A stretch of 64,000 nt of DNA from an uncultured Lachnospiraceae bacterium (lineage in GTDB: Bacteria; Bacillota; Clostridia; Lachnospirales; Lachnospiraceae), in NCBI GenBank assembly GCA_944381485.1, contig CALWLI010000025.1, forward strand, positions 30,260-94,259, given 5' to 3'. The stretch's first letter is position 1. The number at the start of each line of letters is the position of its first letter. Below the pieces are notes generated by a model that made no database searches, was not told the DNA's origin, and worked only from the letters and a program-made list of their open reading frames with translations. The position numbers and the translations under genes are program-made. This document shows positions 53,146 to 62,325 of the stretch, piece after piece.

Positions 53146-53646
53146 TCAATCTACAGTTCCCTGATGGAAGTGCAGTCTGCCGAAGTTGTCTACCTCTATC
53201 AGCATAAAGCTGCATTTTCTGTCAGCCTGTCTCGGATAGCTGAGGCTGCCGGGATTTATACACCTTATTCCCTCCACCTCATCACAAAAGGGCCTGTGAG
53301 TATGCCCGAAGAATGCCAGCTCGCAGCCTCTGGATGCGGCCTCCTCGGCAACTCCCGACGCACCGACAGACACTCCGTACATATGTCCGTGGGTAAGAAA
53401 GGCCCTGTGGCCGTATATATCCACCTCCATATCCCTGTCAAGCCCCGAGAAGAAGTCATTGTTTCCCTTTACCATGTAAAGTACAGTCTCAGGTCCGACC
53501 ATATCATCTATCTGATTCTCAATGCCCTCGCCGTCCCCCAGATGAATGAGCATATCCGGAGATTTGTGCATGGCTATAAGCTTTCTGAGATTTTTATTGT
53601 TTCCGTGAGTATCGCTGACAACTAATATTTTTTTCACCTTATCCAC
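53146..53646 (-). CDS. YfcE/MJ0936-family metallophosphoesterase (first paralogue)
   Basis: A 166-residue calcineurin-like phosphoesterase. Metal motifs SDTHG (11-15), HLGDGEG, KGNND, LTHGHMYG and GHTHRP hold the two-metal site. The family cleaves phosphodiesters in vitro; the natural substrate is unclear. It abuts rdgB with no gap. A second member of the family lies 1.9 kb upstream. Confidence 0.92.
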   Translation of the reverse strand: MDKVKKILVVSDTHGNNKNLRKLIAMHKSPDMLIHLGDGEGIENQIDDMVGPETVLYMVKGNNDFFSGLDRDMEVDIYGHRAFLTHGHMYGVSVGASGVAEEAASRGCELAFFGHTHRPFCDEVEGIRCINPGSLSYPRQADRKCSFMLIEVDNFGRLHFHQGTVD

Positions 53647-54309
53647 CTACTTGACAAGATTATTGCTCAGAGACTCAGCCATGCTTTTAAGGGCCTTGCC
53701 TCTGTGGCTTATCCTGTTCTTTTCCTCCCTCGGTATCTCTGAGGAAGTCTTTTTGTACTCCGGGAGATAAAATATGGGATCGTATCCGAAGCCGTTCTCG
53801 CCCGCAGGTTCCTCGGCTATAACTCCTCTCATCTCCCCCTCTGTGTGAAGAGTCCTTCCCTCAGGAAGCACAGCACAGATAGCACATACGAAGGCCGCTC
53901 CCCTCTTCTCGAAGGGAATGTCCTTAAGCTTCTCCAAAACTATCCTGTTCTTCGCCTCATAGGGCGTGTCATGTCCCAGCCATCTGGCGGAATAAACGCC
54001 TGGCGCTCCTGAAAGGGCATCTATGCAAAGTCCGCTGTCGTCAGCCATAACAGTGATCCTTCTTGTTGAAAGTTCACTGTCTGACTTAAGCCTCTTCCAA
54101 ATATCAACAGCCTTTATCTCTGCATTCTCCGCAAAGGTGCTTCCTGTCTCCTCCGCCTCCGCTTTTATGCCAATGTCCCTGAGAGAAAAGAGCTTTGCAG
54201 GTATATCCTTCATGATCTCTCTTATCTCCACCATCTTGTTCTCATTTTCAGTGGCAAAGACTATTATATCAGTGTCTGGGGGAAGCTTTAAAATATCTTC
54301 TTTTTTCAT
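53647..54309 (-). CDS. rdgB: XTP/dITP diphosphatase (RdgB/HAM1-like)
   Basis: A 220-residue enzyme that removes non-canonical purine triphosphates. Motifs: FATENENKMVEIREIM, ADDSGLCIDALSGAPGVYSARWLG, and a GFGYDPIFYLPEYKKTSSE C-terminal motif. It overlaps the methyltransferase gene by 4 nt and abuts a phosphoesterase gene, so all three are co-translated. Confidence 0.95.
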   Translation of the reverse strand: MKKEDILKLPPDTDIIVFATENENKMVEIREIMKDIPAKLFSLRDIGIKAEAEETGSTFAENAEIKAVDIWKRLKSDSELSTRRITVMADDSGLCIDALSGAPGVYSARWLGHDTPYEAKNRIVLEKLKDIPFEKRGAAFVCAICAVLPEGRTLHTEGEMRGVIAEEPAGENGFGYDPIFYLPEYKKTSSEIPREEKNRISHRGKALKSMAESLSNNLVK

Positions 54310-55481
54310 AGAGCTCTACCCTCCTCAGCCTGTCTTCTTGGCGGCTTTTTGCCGAGGAAAGAATAAAAATAGGTCTTGATCATTCCATTATATATCTTCC
54401 TGTTCTTGTCCGCCTTTCGACCTATATGTTTTTCGGCGTCCTCATAGGCCGTTATCATATACATGGACCAGTCTGAAAGTTCTGCAAACCTTTCCCCCAC
54501 AGTTCTGTAGAGTGCAGGCAGATTTTTCTTGTCCTCAAGCCTCTCACCGTAGGGTGGATTCGTGATTATAAATCCGTATTTTTTCGGATGGCTGAGCATG
54601 GCCACATCTCTCTTTTGGAAGTGAATGAGCTCACTTACTCCTGCCATCCTTGCATTTTCTCTCGCCGCCTCTACTATATCTCCGTCAGCGTCATATCCCT
54701 GAATGTCCGAGTAAGCCTTTACCTCAGCAATATCCTTCTCCAGATCGTGAGCCTCATCGTAGGCATCATACCACATCTTTTTTGCTATGATATTGTCCCA
54801 GCCACAGGATATGAAATCTCTGTCCACTCCCGGAGCGATATTTAAGGCCATCATGGCCGCCTCAATGGGAAAGGTTCCCGAGCCGCAAAAAGGATCCACA
54901 AGTATCCTGTCACCGCGCCACGGGGTCAGCATTATCAGGGCGGCCGCAAGGGTCTCCGTTATGGGAGCCTTGGCGGTAAGCTTCCTGTAGCCTCTCTTGT
55001 GAAGGGAGTCACCGCTTGAGTCTATGCCTACAGTAACCTTGTCCTTGTGCAAAAAGACTCTCATGGGATACTCAGCCCCGTCCTCCGTGAATCTGTTGAC
55101 ATGGTACTTTGTCTTAAGCTTTTCCACCATGGCCTTCTTCATCACAGACTGGATGTCTGAGGGAGAAAAAAGCTTGGACTTTACGGAGGAAGCCTTAGTC
55201 ACCCAGAATCTTCCATTTTCAGGGATCAGCTCCTCCAGTGGAAGTTCTCGGGTCCTCTCAAAAAGCTCTTCAAAGCTCTCCGCCTTGAATTCTCCCGCCT
55301 TAAGCAGAACTCTCTCGGCAGTTCGCAGGTTTATATTCGCCCTGCATATCGCCCTCTCATCTCCCAAGAAGGTCACTTTTCCGTCCGACACCTCTGTTAT
55401 CTCATAGCCCAGAGCTGATATTTCCTTTTTTGTGCAGGCCTCCAAGCCGAAGTGGCAGGGGGCTATCAGTTCATATTTCAT
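54306..55481 (-). CDS. RlmL/YpsC-like rRNA methyltransferase (THUMP plus Rossmann)
   Basis: A 391-residue class I methyltransferase. N-terminal THUMP domain (about 1-160); then DPFCGSGTFPIEAAMMALNIAPG and a NPPYGERL motif (the catalytic N6 or N2 amine site). Such proteins methylate 23S rRNA guanosines. Residues 370-391 are basic. Confidence 0.93.
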   Translation of the reverse strand: MKYELIAPCHFGLEACTKKEISALGYEITEVSDGKVTFLGDERAICRANINLRTAERVLLKAGEFKAESFEELFERTRELPLEELIPENGRFWVTKASSVKSKLFSPSDIQSVMKKAMVEKLKTKYHVNRFTEDGAEYPMRVFLHKDKVTVGIDSSGDSLHKRGYRKLTAKAPITETLAAALIMLTPWRGDRILVDPFCGSGTFPIEAAMMALNIAPGVDRDFISCGWDNIIAKKMWYDAYDEAHDLEKDIAEVKAYSDIQGYDADGDIVEAARENARMAGVSELIHFQKRDVAMLSHPKKYGFIITNPPYGERLEDKKNLPALYRTVGERFAELSDWSMYMITAYEDAEKHIGRKADKNRKIYNGMIKTYFYSFLGKKPPRRQAEEGRAL

Positions 55482-55500
55482 AAAAGCTCCTGATTCAAAC

Positions 55501-56082
55501 TTAAAGCTCGATACTCTTTATTATATTGCCCTCAAAATCCATTATGGAAAATTTGCGGTCTTCCAGAATGGCATAGGAATTGGGAAAGCCTCCCTTGGGT
55601 ATGGAGACAGACCCGGGATTGAGAACTGTGATCTCCCTTTTTTTGCCCTCCCCGGTCTCCAATGTCATTCTCTCCGCCACAGGTATGTGGGTATGTCCGT
55701 GTATGAGCACATCATTTTCCGAAAGCGGAGGCAGGTTTTGCCCGTTTTCCGAGGCATTGTAAACATGTCCGTGGGTGGCATAGAAGCTTATACCGTTTAA
55801 ATAAAGGACGGCATAGTCAGCAAGCACCGGAAAATCCAGCACCATCTGATCCACCTCGGCCTCACAGTTTCCTCTCACCGCATATATGCGGTCCCTTATC
55901 GGGTTCAACATGGATATTACCTTCTTGGGAGCATATTCCTCCGGCAGGTCATTTCTGGGACCGTGGTATAAAATATCTCCCAAAAGTATAAGTTTCTCAG
56001 CTTTGCTGTCGAAAAATGCCTTGAGCATTTTTTCGCAGTAAAAGGCTGAGCCGTGTATATCGGATGCAAAGAAATATTTCAT
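55501..56082 (-). CDS. YfcE-family phosphodiesterase (second paralogue)
   Basis: A 193-residue calcineurin-like phosphoesterase. ASDIHGSAFYCEKML, LLGDILYHGPRN, VRGNCEAEVDQ, ATHGHVYN and IHGHTHIPV are the metal motifs. It resembles E. coli YfcE more than the 53146-53646 gene, with an extra GNC segment. Its start overlaps the DUF1700 stop by 1 nt. Confidence 0.94.
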   Translation of the reverse strand: MKYFFASDIHGSAFYCEKMLKAFFDSKAEKLILLGDILYHGPRNDLPEEYAPKKVISMLNPIRDRIYAVRGNCEAEVDQMVLDFPVLADYAVLYLNGISFYATHGHVYNASENGQNLPPLSENDVLIHGHTHIPVAERMTLETGEGKKREITVLNPGSVSIPKGGFPNSYAILEDRKFSIMDFEGNIIKSIEL

Positions 56083-56600
56083 TATTTACTGTCCGCCTTT
56101 CCGAGAAGCCAAAATATAAGTATGACCACAGCCACAGGGGCAAGCACGGGGGCAAAAAATGAGAGAAGTCCCATTATTGCGGAAAATATGAACATAGCTG
56201 CAAGTATGCCCAAAAGACAGGGCATACAGCCTGTATAGGTATGTATGTTTATGTTCCCTCCAAAACCGGTATGCTCTCCTTTCGAATAGCTGTCCTCGGT
56301 TTTGTAGTCTGTATCGCTGTCATAGTCATATCCGCCTGCAGAGTATGGAGTCTCGTGGAACTCCAGATCGTCTGCCGTGCCCGGGATGCCGTCAGCTCCT
56401 GACTTTGCCGCCTCGATTATAGTCCTCGCTATAAGTCTGGGGTCTCCCAGCTCTTCAAGGACCTCAGCCGCAGGTCTTCCCTTCTGTATCTCAGCATCAA
56501 TATATGATGAGTAATATCTCAGGTTCTCTGTGACAGCTCTCGGAGGCAGCTCATACCCAAGTGCCTCCTCAAGCTTTGAAAGAAATTCTCTTTTATTCAT
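56082..56600 (-). CDS. DUF1700/HAAS-domain membrane protein
   Basis: A 172-residue protein. The N-terminal HAAS domain (MNKREFLSKLEEALGYELPPRAVTENLRYYSSYIDAEIQ, then EVLEELGDPRLIARTII) is typical of proteins that pair with PadR-type regulators. An acidic insertion (about 75-110) is followed by one hydrophobic block of two helices (about 123-166). No PadR gene is adjacent. It may anchor a signalling or polymerisation partner at the membrane. Confidence 0.8.
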   Translation of the reverse strand: MNKREFLSKLEEALGYELPPRAVTENLRYYSSYIDAEIQKGRPAAEVLEELGDPRLIARTIIEAAKSGADGIPGTADDLEFHETPYSAGGYDYDSDTDYKTEDSYSKGEHTGFGGNINIHTYTGCMPCLLGILAAMFIFSAIMGLLSFFAPVLAPVAVVILIFWLLGKADSK

Positions 56601-56624
56601 TAATACTCTCCGTAGGGGTAAAAA

Positions 56625-58451
56625 CTATTCCTGTGGTGTCTTTTCCTCTTTTGCCTCAAGCACCTCCGGCTTTACCTCTATGCCCAGCTCATCAAGCTGA
56701 GTATTGTCCACCTCTGAGGGAGCTCCCATCATTGCGTCCGAGGCATCCTTGAGCTTGGGGAAGGCCATTACGTCCCTTATGCTCTCTGCTCCGGCCATCC
56801 ACATGGCAACTCTGTCCATGCCGTAGGCAAGTCCCGCATGAGGCGGAACTCCGTATTTGAAGGCCTCAAGAAGAAAGCCGAACTGCTCGTTTGCTCTCTC
56901 AGGGGTAAAGCCCAGCTTCTCAAGCATCTTTTCCTGGACATCCGCCTGATGTATACGCACAGATCCGCCTCCCAGCTCTGTGCCGTTTAGAACTATGTCA
57001 TAGGCCTTTGCCCTAACTCTACCGGGATCAGAATCAATGTACTGCCAGTCCTCCTCCATAGGTGCGGTGAAGGGATGGTGCATAGCCATATATCTTCCCT
57101 CCTCCTCGGACCACTCAAAGAGAGGGAACTCTGTGACCCAGGTAAATTTCCAATCATCTTTATTTATAAGTCCAAGCTGCTTTCCAAGCTCAAGCCTTAC
57201 ATTTCCCAGAACATTTCTCACTACGCTCAACCTATCCGCAGCGAACACCAGAAGGTCGCCCTTCTCTGCTCCCATAGCCTTTATTATATCCTCGAGCTGT
57301 GCCTCTGTCATAAACTTTGCGAAGGAGCACTTGTGGCTTCCGTCCTCCCCTGCATTTACGCAGAGATAGGCAAGGCCCTTGCCTCCGTAGTATTTTGCCA
57401 CCTCTACAAGGGCGTCTATCTTTTTCCTGGGCATATGTCCCTCTCCGGGTACTCTTATGCCTCTTACGACTCCGCCTGACTCAAGAGCCGACTTGAACAC
57501 TCCGAACTCCGTTCCCTTTACAGTCTCTGAGATGTCGCATATGGGAAGTCCGAAGCGAAGATCCGGCTTGTCCGAGCCATATTTATCCATAGCCTCCTGC
57601 CAGGTTATCCTGGGTATGGGAAGCTCTACATCCACATTTATGACATCCTTGAACATCCTCTTTATAAGTCTCTCGTTGACATCTATTACATCGTCCACGT
57701 CCACAAAGGAGAGCTCCATGTCTATCTGAGTGAACTCAGGCTGTCTGTCGGCTCTCAGATCCTCATCTCTGTAGCAGCGGGCAAGCTGGAAGTATCTGTC
57801 AAAGCCTGAGCACATAAGAAGCTGCTTCAAAAGCTGAGGGGACTGGGGAAGAGCATAGAACTCTCCCTGATATATCCTTGACGGCACAAGATAATCTCTG
57901 GCTCCCTCAGGTGTCGACTTGATGAGGGTGGGGGTCTCTATCTCTATAAAGCCCTCCTCGTCAAGAAAGTTCCTTACACTCATGGCCAGCTTACTTCTCA
58001 TGAGAATGTTTCTCTGAAGTGGTGCCCTCCTTAAGTCAAGATATCTGTATTTGAGTCTCAGCTCCTCCCTGGTCTTTGTGTCAGACTCAATGGGGAAGGG
58101 AAGAGGTGCTGACTCGGAAAGTATCCTGAGAGCCTTGGCCTCGATCTCTATGGCACCTGTAGCCAGCTCCTTATTTACATCCTTTCCTCTGCTTCTTACC
58201 TTTCCTGTAACAGCTATGCAGTATTCGCTGTGGAGTGTCCCCGCCTTGGCAAACACCTCGCTTCCGCAGATCTCCTCCTCAAAGATGACCTGCAATATAC
58301 CGCTTCTGTCTCTCATGTCGGTAAATACAAGTCCACCCTTATTTCTTGATTTCTGCACCCAGCCCATCACTGTGACTTCTTTGCCTATGTCGTCCACTGT
58401 AAGCTCGGCGCATCTGCAGGTCCTCTTAAGACCCTTTAAACTCTCTGCCAT
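56625..58451 (-). CDS. aspS: Aspartyl-tRNA synthetase
   Basis: A class II synthetase of about 608 residues from the ATG at 58451 (GAGG 8 nt upstream). Order: OB-fold anticodon domain (VTVMGWVQKSRNKGGLVF), motif 1 (FLDEEGFIEIETPTLIKSTPEGARDYLVPSR), motif 2 (FDRYFQLARCYRDEDLRADRQPEFTQID), a bacterial GAD insertion, and motif 3 (GLAYGMDRVAMWMAG). A Glu-rich short tail (about 590-608) is unusual. It follows hisS on the strand with 63 nt between. Confidence 0.98.
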   Translation of the reverse strand: MAESLKGLKRTCRCAELTVDDIGKEVTVMGWVQKSRNKGGLVFTDMRDRSGILQVIFEEEICGSEVFAKAGTLHSEYCIAVTGKVRSRGKDVNKELATGAIEIEAKALRILSESAPLPFPIESDTKTREELRLKYRYLDLRRAPLQRNILMRSKLAMSVRNFLDEEGFIEIETPTLIKSTPEGARDYLVPSRIYQGEFYALPQSPQLLKQLLMCSGFDRYFQLARCYRDEDLRADRQPEFTQIDMELSFVDVDDVIDVNERLIKRMFKDVINVDVELPIPRITWQEAMDKYGSDKPDLRFGLPICDISETVKGTEFGVFKSALESGGVVRGIRVPGEGHMPRKKIDALVEVAKYYGGKGLAYLCVNAGEDGSHKCSFAKFMTEAQLEDIIKAMGAEKGDLLVFAADRLSVVRNVLGNVRLELGKQLGLINKDDWKFTWVTEFPLFEWSEEEGRYMAMHHPFTAPMEEDWQYIDSDPGRVRAKAYDIVLNGTELGGGSVRIHQADVQEKMLEKLGFTPERANEQFGFLLEAFKYGVPPHAGLAYGMDRVAMWMAGAESIRDVMAFPKLKDASDAMMGAPSEVDNTQLDELGIEVKPEVLEAKEEKTPQE

Positions 58452-58514
58452 TTCGCTTTCCTCTTTCAAACAAAATTTATTATAAGTTCAGATAAGAGCT
58501 CTTAAGGCCTGTTG

Positions 58515-59795
58515 CTACCTCTTGAGTTCCTCCCTGTAGAAATCTTTAAACTCTGTGTATCCCTCTTTTGTCAGCTGCTCCTTCTGGAACTTTTTGTTTT
58601 TATTCATCCAAGTAACCAGAATTCTCTCTCCCAGGCTTCTCCGCTCTATAGCCTCATTGAAGATCTCTCCAAGCCTGTCCGAGGGCATTCCCTTTTCAAC
58701 AAGATAGACTGTCTTCTTTGAGTTCTCAGGTATCTCGAAGCCCTCTTCCATGAGGAGGGTCATTATCCTCTCAAAGCCTATGGAAAATCCTACGGCGGGA
58801 ACATCCTTCCCTGTGAATTTTCCTATCATCTTGTCATATCTTCCTCCGCCTCCCACCGAGGAGCCGAAGCTCTCCACCTGAATCTCGAATATGGTGCCTG
58901 TATAGTAGCCCATGCCTCTTACAAGAGTGGGCACAAACTCAAGCTTTATATTCCTTGACCTCACTGCGGCTATGCTGTCCATGATATCAGTAACATTCTC
59001 ACAGGCAGCCTTGACTTCCGGGTCATCCACGGCCTCTGACATTCGCCTTACGCCCTCCCTGTCTTTGCCCGAAAGAGAGAGGAGGTCTCTCAGTCTCCTG
59101 ATCATATCCTCGGAGTAGCCTGAAGCCTTGAGCTCTTCGTCCACTCCCTCGGCACCTATCTTGTCTGCCTTGTCCAGTATTATAAGTATCTTCTCATGAT
59201 CCTCCTCCGGAAAGCCTGCGTATTTGAGCATTCCGAAAAGTATGCGCCTGTCATTTAATATTATTTTATAATTATGTTTGTCAAAGCCCAGCTTTGAGAG
59301 AGCCTCTGTAGTAGCTGTTATAAGCTCCTTCTCAGCCAGGTTTGTATCGTCCCCAAGTATGTCTATATCGCACTGCATAAACTGGCGAAAGCGTCCCCTC
59401 TGGGGTCTGTCGGCTCTGAATACCGGACCCATCTGCAAGGCCTTGAAGGGCTGGGGCAGCTTTGAGGCGTTGTTGGCATAATATCTTGCCAGCGGAAGAG
59501 TGAGGTCATATCTCAGCCCGCTGTCGGACAGAGCGTCGAAATCTCCTCCTTTTAAGGCTTCCCCCTCAGATGAAAGCTTCTCTCCCCTCTTCATTATCTT
59601 AAATATGAGCTTTTCGTTCTCTCCGCCCTGCTTTCCTGTAAGGTTTTCAATATGCTCGACCACAGGGGTTTCTATTTGAGAAAATCCGTAGGCTCTGTAG
59701 GTATCTCTTATTATTCCCATGAGATAGTTCCTCACGGCCATCTCATCCGGAAGTATATCTCTCATTCCGGTAACCGGTTTCTTTATAAATGCCAT
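58515..59795 (-). CDS. hisS: Histidyl-tRNA synthetase
   Basis: A class II synthetase of about 426 residues from the ATG at 59795 (GGAGAG 8 nt upstream). Motifs: TGMRDILPDEMAVRNYLMGI, FRADRPQRGRFRQFMQCDIDILG (motif 2), and VGFSIGFERIMTLL (motif 3). C-terminal anticodon domain about 325-426. hisS and aspS together are common in Clostridia. Confidence 0.98.
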   Translation of the reverse strand: MAFIKKPVTGMRDILPDEMAVRNYLMGIIRDTYRAYGFSQIETPVVEHIENLTGKQGGENEKLIFKIMKRGEKLSSEGEALKGGDFDALSDSGLRYDLTLPLARYYANNASKLPQPFKALQMGPVFRADRPQRGRFRQFMQCDIDILGDDTNLAEKELITATTEALSKLGFDKHNYKIILNDRRILFGMLKYAGFPEEDHEKILIILDKADKIGAEGVDEELKASGYSEDMIRRLRDLLSLSGKDREGVRRMSEAVDDPEVKAACENVTDIMDSIAAVRSRNIKLEFVPTLVRGMGYYTGTIFEIQVESFGSSVGGGGRYDKMIGKFTGKDVPAVGFSIGFERIMTLLMEEGFEIPENSKKTVYLVEKGMPSDRLGEIFNEAIERRSLGERILVTWMNKNKKFQKEQLTKEGYTEFKDFYREELKR

Positions 59796-59846
59796 AAATC
59801 TCTCCTCTGTTTCCAAAAGAATACTGACTAAAAATTTTAACACAAA

Positions 59847-59870
59847 AAAACCTCTTTTTAAAGAGGTTTT
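59847..59870 (-). terminator. Terminator between the SDR gene and hisS
   Basis: The minus strand has AAAACCTCTTT / AAAGAGGTTTT with almost no loop (the practical stem is CCTCTT/AAGAGG) and a seven-T tail. It lies 5 nt after the SDR stop and 50 nt before the hisS start. Confidence 0.8.
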
Positions 59871-59875
59871 ATGAT

Positions 59876-60643
59876 TTATATCCAGGCTCCGTCAAACCTT
59901 ATCACTTCTCCTGTAAGGTAAGCTCCGGTGCGGGCCAGCTTCAGCACAAGGTCAGCCACCTCGTCAGGAGTTCCCATCCTTCCTGCAGGGATCTCCTCCA
60001 AAAGGTTCTTTTTCTCCTCGGCGTCCATAAAAGAATTCATTCTCGTATCTATGGCTCCCAGGGCCAGGGCATTTACGGATATACCGCTGGGGGCAAGTTC
60101 CTTTGCCAAGGCCTTTGTAAGAGCGTTCACCCCTCCCTTTGTAGCCGAGTAGGCCACCTCACAGGATGCTCCCACGCATCCCCATACTGAGGAGATATTT
60201 ATTATCTTTCCGGACTGTGCCTTCACCATTCTCGGCACCGCAGCCCTGCAGGTGTTGAACACACCTGTAAGGTTCGACCTTACTATCTCGTTCCAGTCAT
60301 CATCTGTCATGTCCTGAATAAGCCCCAGCTTTGATATGCCCGCATTGTTCACCAATATGTCTATGGGATGTTCATAGCCGTACTCTGCGGCTATCTTTTC
60401 CAATGAGATAAAAAGACCTTTTACAAATTTCGGATCTCCCACATCTCCGCAAGCTCCCGCGCAGGGTATCCCGGTCTTTTCGATCTCCGCCGTAGCAAGA
60501 TTTAAGGCATGTCTCTCCCTGCCGTTAAGCACGACAAAATACCCGTAGTCCGCAAATCTCTTGGCGATCGCAAAGCCTATGCCTCTTGTTGATCCTGTGA
60601 CCAGCACTATCTTCTTTTTTGTAAGCCTTTTTATATCTATCAT
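59876..60643 (-). CDS. Short-chain dehydrogenase/reductase (FabG-like)
   Basis: About 255 residues from the ATG at 60643 (GAGG 7 nt upstream). SDR motifs: VTGSTRGIGFA (NADPH loop), NNAGIS, Ser in INISSVWG, YSATKGG (Tyr-x3-Lys) and a C-terminal YLTGEVIRFDGAW. The order matches FabG-type beta-ketoacyl reductases, but substrate is uncertain as no fatty-acid genes flank it. It begins 2 nt after the DUF4143 ATPase stop. Confidence 0.93.
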   Translation of the reverse strand: MIDIKRLTKKKIVLVTGSTRGIGFAIAKRFADYGYFVVLNGRERHALNLATAEIEKTGIPCAGACGDVGDPKFVKGLFISLEKIAAEYGYEHPIDILVNNAGISKLGLIQDMTDDDWNEIVRSNLTGVFNTCRAAVPRMVKAQSGKIINISSVWGCVGASCEVAYSATKGGVNALTKALAKELAPSGISVNALALGAIDTRMNSFMDAEEKKNLLEEIPAGRMGTPDEVADLVLKLARTGAYLTGEVIRFDGAWI

Positions 60644-60645
60644 GA

Positions 60646-61872
60646 TCACGCCTCGCAAAGGAATTGTAAAAGAGGATAATTTATGATGCCTCCCTTGTTG
60701 ATCCTCGCACTGCTGTCCATAGACAAAACTATCTTAAAATAATTATCCTTGATCTTTATGAGCGGATTGAACTCCCTTCTCACAGCCTCGTTGTCAGGAA
60801 GGACGCTACAGCAATTTATGTAGGTCCTGTCCTCCTGCTTGGTTCCCATAAAATCTATCTGATATCTTCCCTGCTTTCCGACATAGACCTTAAAGCCTCT
60901 TGCCAAAAGCTCAAGGAAAAGGACGTTTTCCAGCTCCGCCTCATAGTTTACAGGCAGCTTTCCCATAACCGCATTCTTCATGCCGAAATCACATACATAA
61001 TACTTCTCCTGGGTCTCAAGGAGCTTATCATTCTTGATATCATATCTGGGGACCCTGTATATGAGATATGCCCCCATCAGGGCGTCCAGGAAAGAGTACA
61101 CCGTGTCCACGCTTATGGTCACACCCTGCTCCTTCACATAATCCTTTATCGCCTTTGGTGAGAAAGTATTTCCTATATTTTCCATTATAAACTGCATTAT
61201 CCTGTCTATATGTGATATATCCCTCAGCTTATTGCACTGAACCACATCTTTAAGCAGTATGGAATTATATATGTCCTGAAGGTAGGCCTTACGTGTGCCT
61301 ATAGTCTCATTGAGAGAGTGTACGCCCGGCATGGCTCCGTTAAGGAGGTAGGACTTGAAAAGCTCTTCTACCGTCTTATCCTTTGAATCTTCCTTGTCTT
61401 TGACAAATTCAAGATACTCGCTGAAGGTGAGGGGATATACATCTATTTTTACATATCTGTAACCCAGATCTCCGGCAAAGCCGTCATAGAGAAGCTTGTT
61501 TGTCGATGAAGTTATAAAGAATTCACATTCGTACTCGGAGCTTATGGCTGTCACAGCCTTTGCCCAGAGCTTTACATTCTGGAGCTCGTCAAGAAAGAAC
61601 CAAAGCTTTCCCTCTCTTTTTTCCGCCTCGGACCTAAGAAGCTCATAGAGCTCTTTTTCCTCTGTAAGGTAAGCGTAATTAAGCCCGTCAAAATTTATAT
61701 ATACTGTATTTTCTTTGGATGTATCATTTTCCTGAAGCTCGTCCCTTATCTGCCTCAGCAAAGTGGTTTTCCCTGAGCGTCTCACCCCTGTTATAAGCTT
61801 TATAACAGGTCTTCCTATGTACATCTCTATTCTTTTAAGATAAAGTTCCCTTCTCACCATCATATCAGACAC
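60646..61872 (-). CDS. AAA-type ATPase with DUF4143 domain
   Basis: A 408-residue protein. Walker A GVRRSGKTT (29-37) and Walker B LWFFLDELQ (about 92-100) fit the AAA_14 fold. A DUF4143 domain (about 210-350) begins with a winged-helix segment and ends VFLELLARGFKVYVGKQGRYQIDF, a nuclease-like fold. The role is unknown; relatives are common in anaerobes and are thought to act on nucleic acids. The ATG is weakly preceded by a purine-rich site. It lies upstream of the SDR gene. Confidence 0.85.
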   Translation of the reverse strand: MSDMMVRRELYLKRIEMYIGRPVIKLITGVRRSGKTTLLRQIRDELQENDTSKENTVYINFDGLNYAYLTEEKELYELLRSEAEKREGKLWFFLDELQNVKLWAKAVTAISSEYECEFFITSSTNKLLYDGFAGDLGYRYVKIDVYPLTFSEYLEFVKDKEDSKDKTVEELFKSYLLNGAMPGVHSLNETIGTRKAYLQDIYNSILLKDVVQCNKLRDISHIDRIMQFIMENIGNTFSPKAIKDYVKEQGVTISVDTVYSFLDALMGAYLIYRVPRYDIKNDKLLETQEKYYVCDFGMKNAVMGKLPVNYEAELENVLFLELLARGFKVYVGKQGRYQIDFMGTKQEDRTYINCCSVLPDNEAVRREFNPLIKIKDNYFKIVLSMDSSARINKGGIINYPLLQFLCEA

Positions 61873-62003
61873 CTCATTGAAACATTTTTCTGATTATATC
61901 CATTATAATATATCTTTTTTCGGGATAAGTCGACATTTTTCGTATACATTTGAAAGAATGTAAGAAATTTGTAATCATTTTCCGAGATTTAAGCTTATTT
62001 AAG

Positions 62004-62032
62004 TTCACAAAGAGGGCTTTGTTGTATATAAT
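62004..62032 (+). promoter_or_regulatory. Promoter of the secreted deacetylase
   Basis: TTCACA (62004-62009) and a perfect TATAAT (62027-62032) are 17 nt apart. The expected start is near 62039, so the 5' leader is about 290 nt long. Confidence 0.75.
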
Positions 62033-62074
62033 GACCTCTGTACAGCAGCCGAAAGATGCGCCTTAAGAAAACAT

Positions 62075-62320
62075 ATTAAGACAAACGGGGAGAATAGCAT
62101 TAAAAGACAAAGCAGACGAAGATATATTAAAAGGCAGAACGGCAGAAAGCACATTAAAACAGAACGACAGAAATTACATTAAAGCAGAACGGAAAAGTTA
62201 TATTAAAACAGCATAGGAAAATTTATTTAAAAGATATAGTGAGAAGTGAGAATTTATATAAAAGAATAGTGAGAATTTATATAAAATAAAAAATCCACTT
62301 AAAAGAATAGGAGAAAATTT
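62075..62320 (+). repeat. Degenerate tandem repeats in the deacetylase 5' leader
   Basis: About ten units begin at 62075, 62099, 62126, 62153, 62178, 62202, 62225, 62256, 62279 and 62297, with spacings of 18-31 nt, mostly 23-27. Most start ATTAAAA or ATATAAAA, then a purine-rich AGAACGG, AGTGAGA or TAGGAGA core. The last unit supplies the ribosome site (AGGAG at 62309-62313, 12 nt before the ATG). The early units share CAGAACG; the late units share GTGAGAATTTATATAAAA. Confidence 0.7.
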
Positions 62321-62325
62321 ATTAT

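Larger units (their letters stand above)
61873..62325. other. 452-nt gene-free region: promoter and repeat-rich leader
   Basis: This gap between the divergent DUF4143 ATPase and secreted deacetylase genes holds a plus-strand promoter near 62004-62032 and then a 290-nt leader packed with degenerate tandem repeats (62075-62320). No open frame with coding features was seen in it. On the minus side two TATAAT-like boxes may serve the ATPase gene. Confidence 0.7.
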
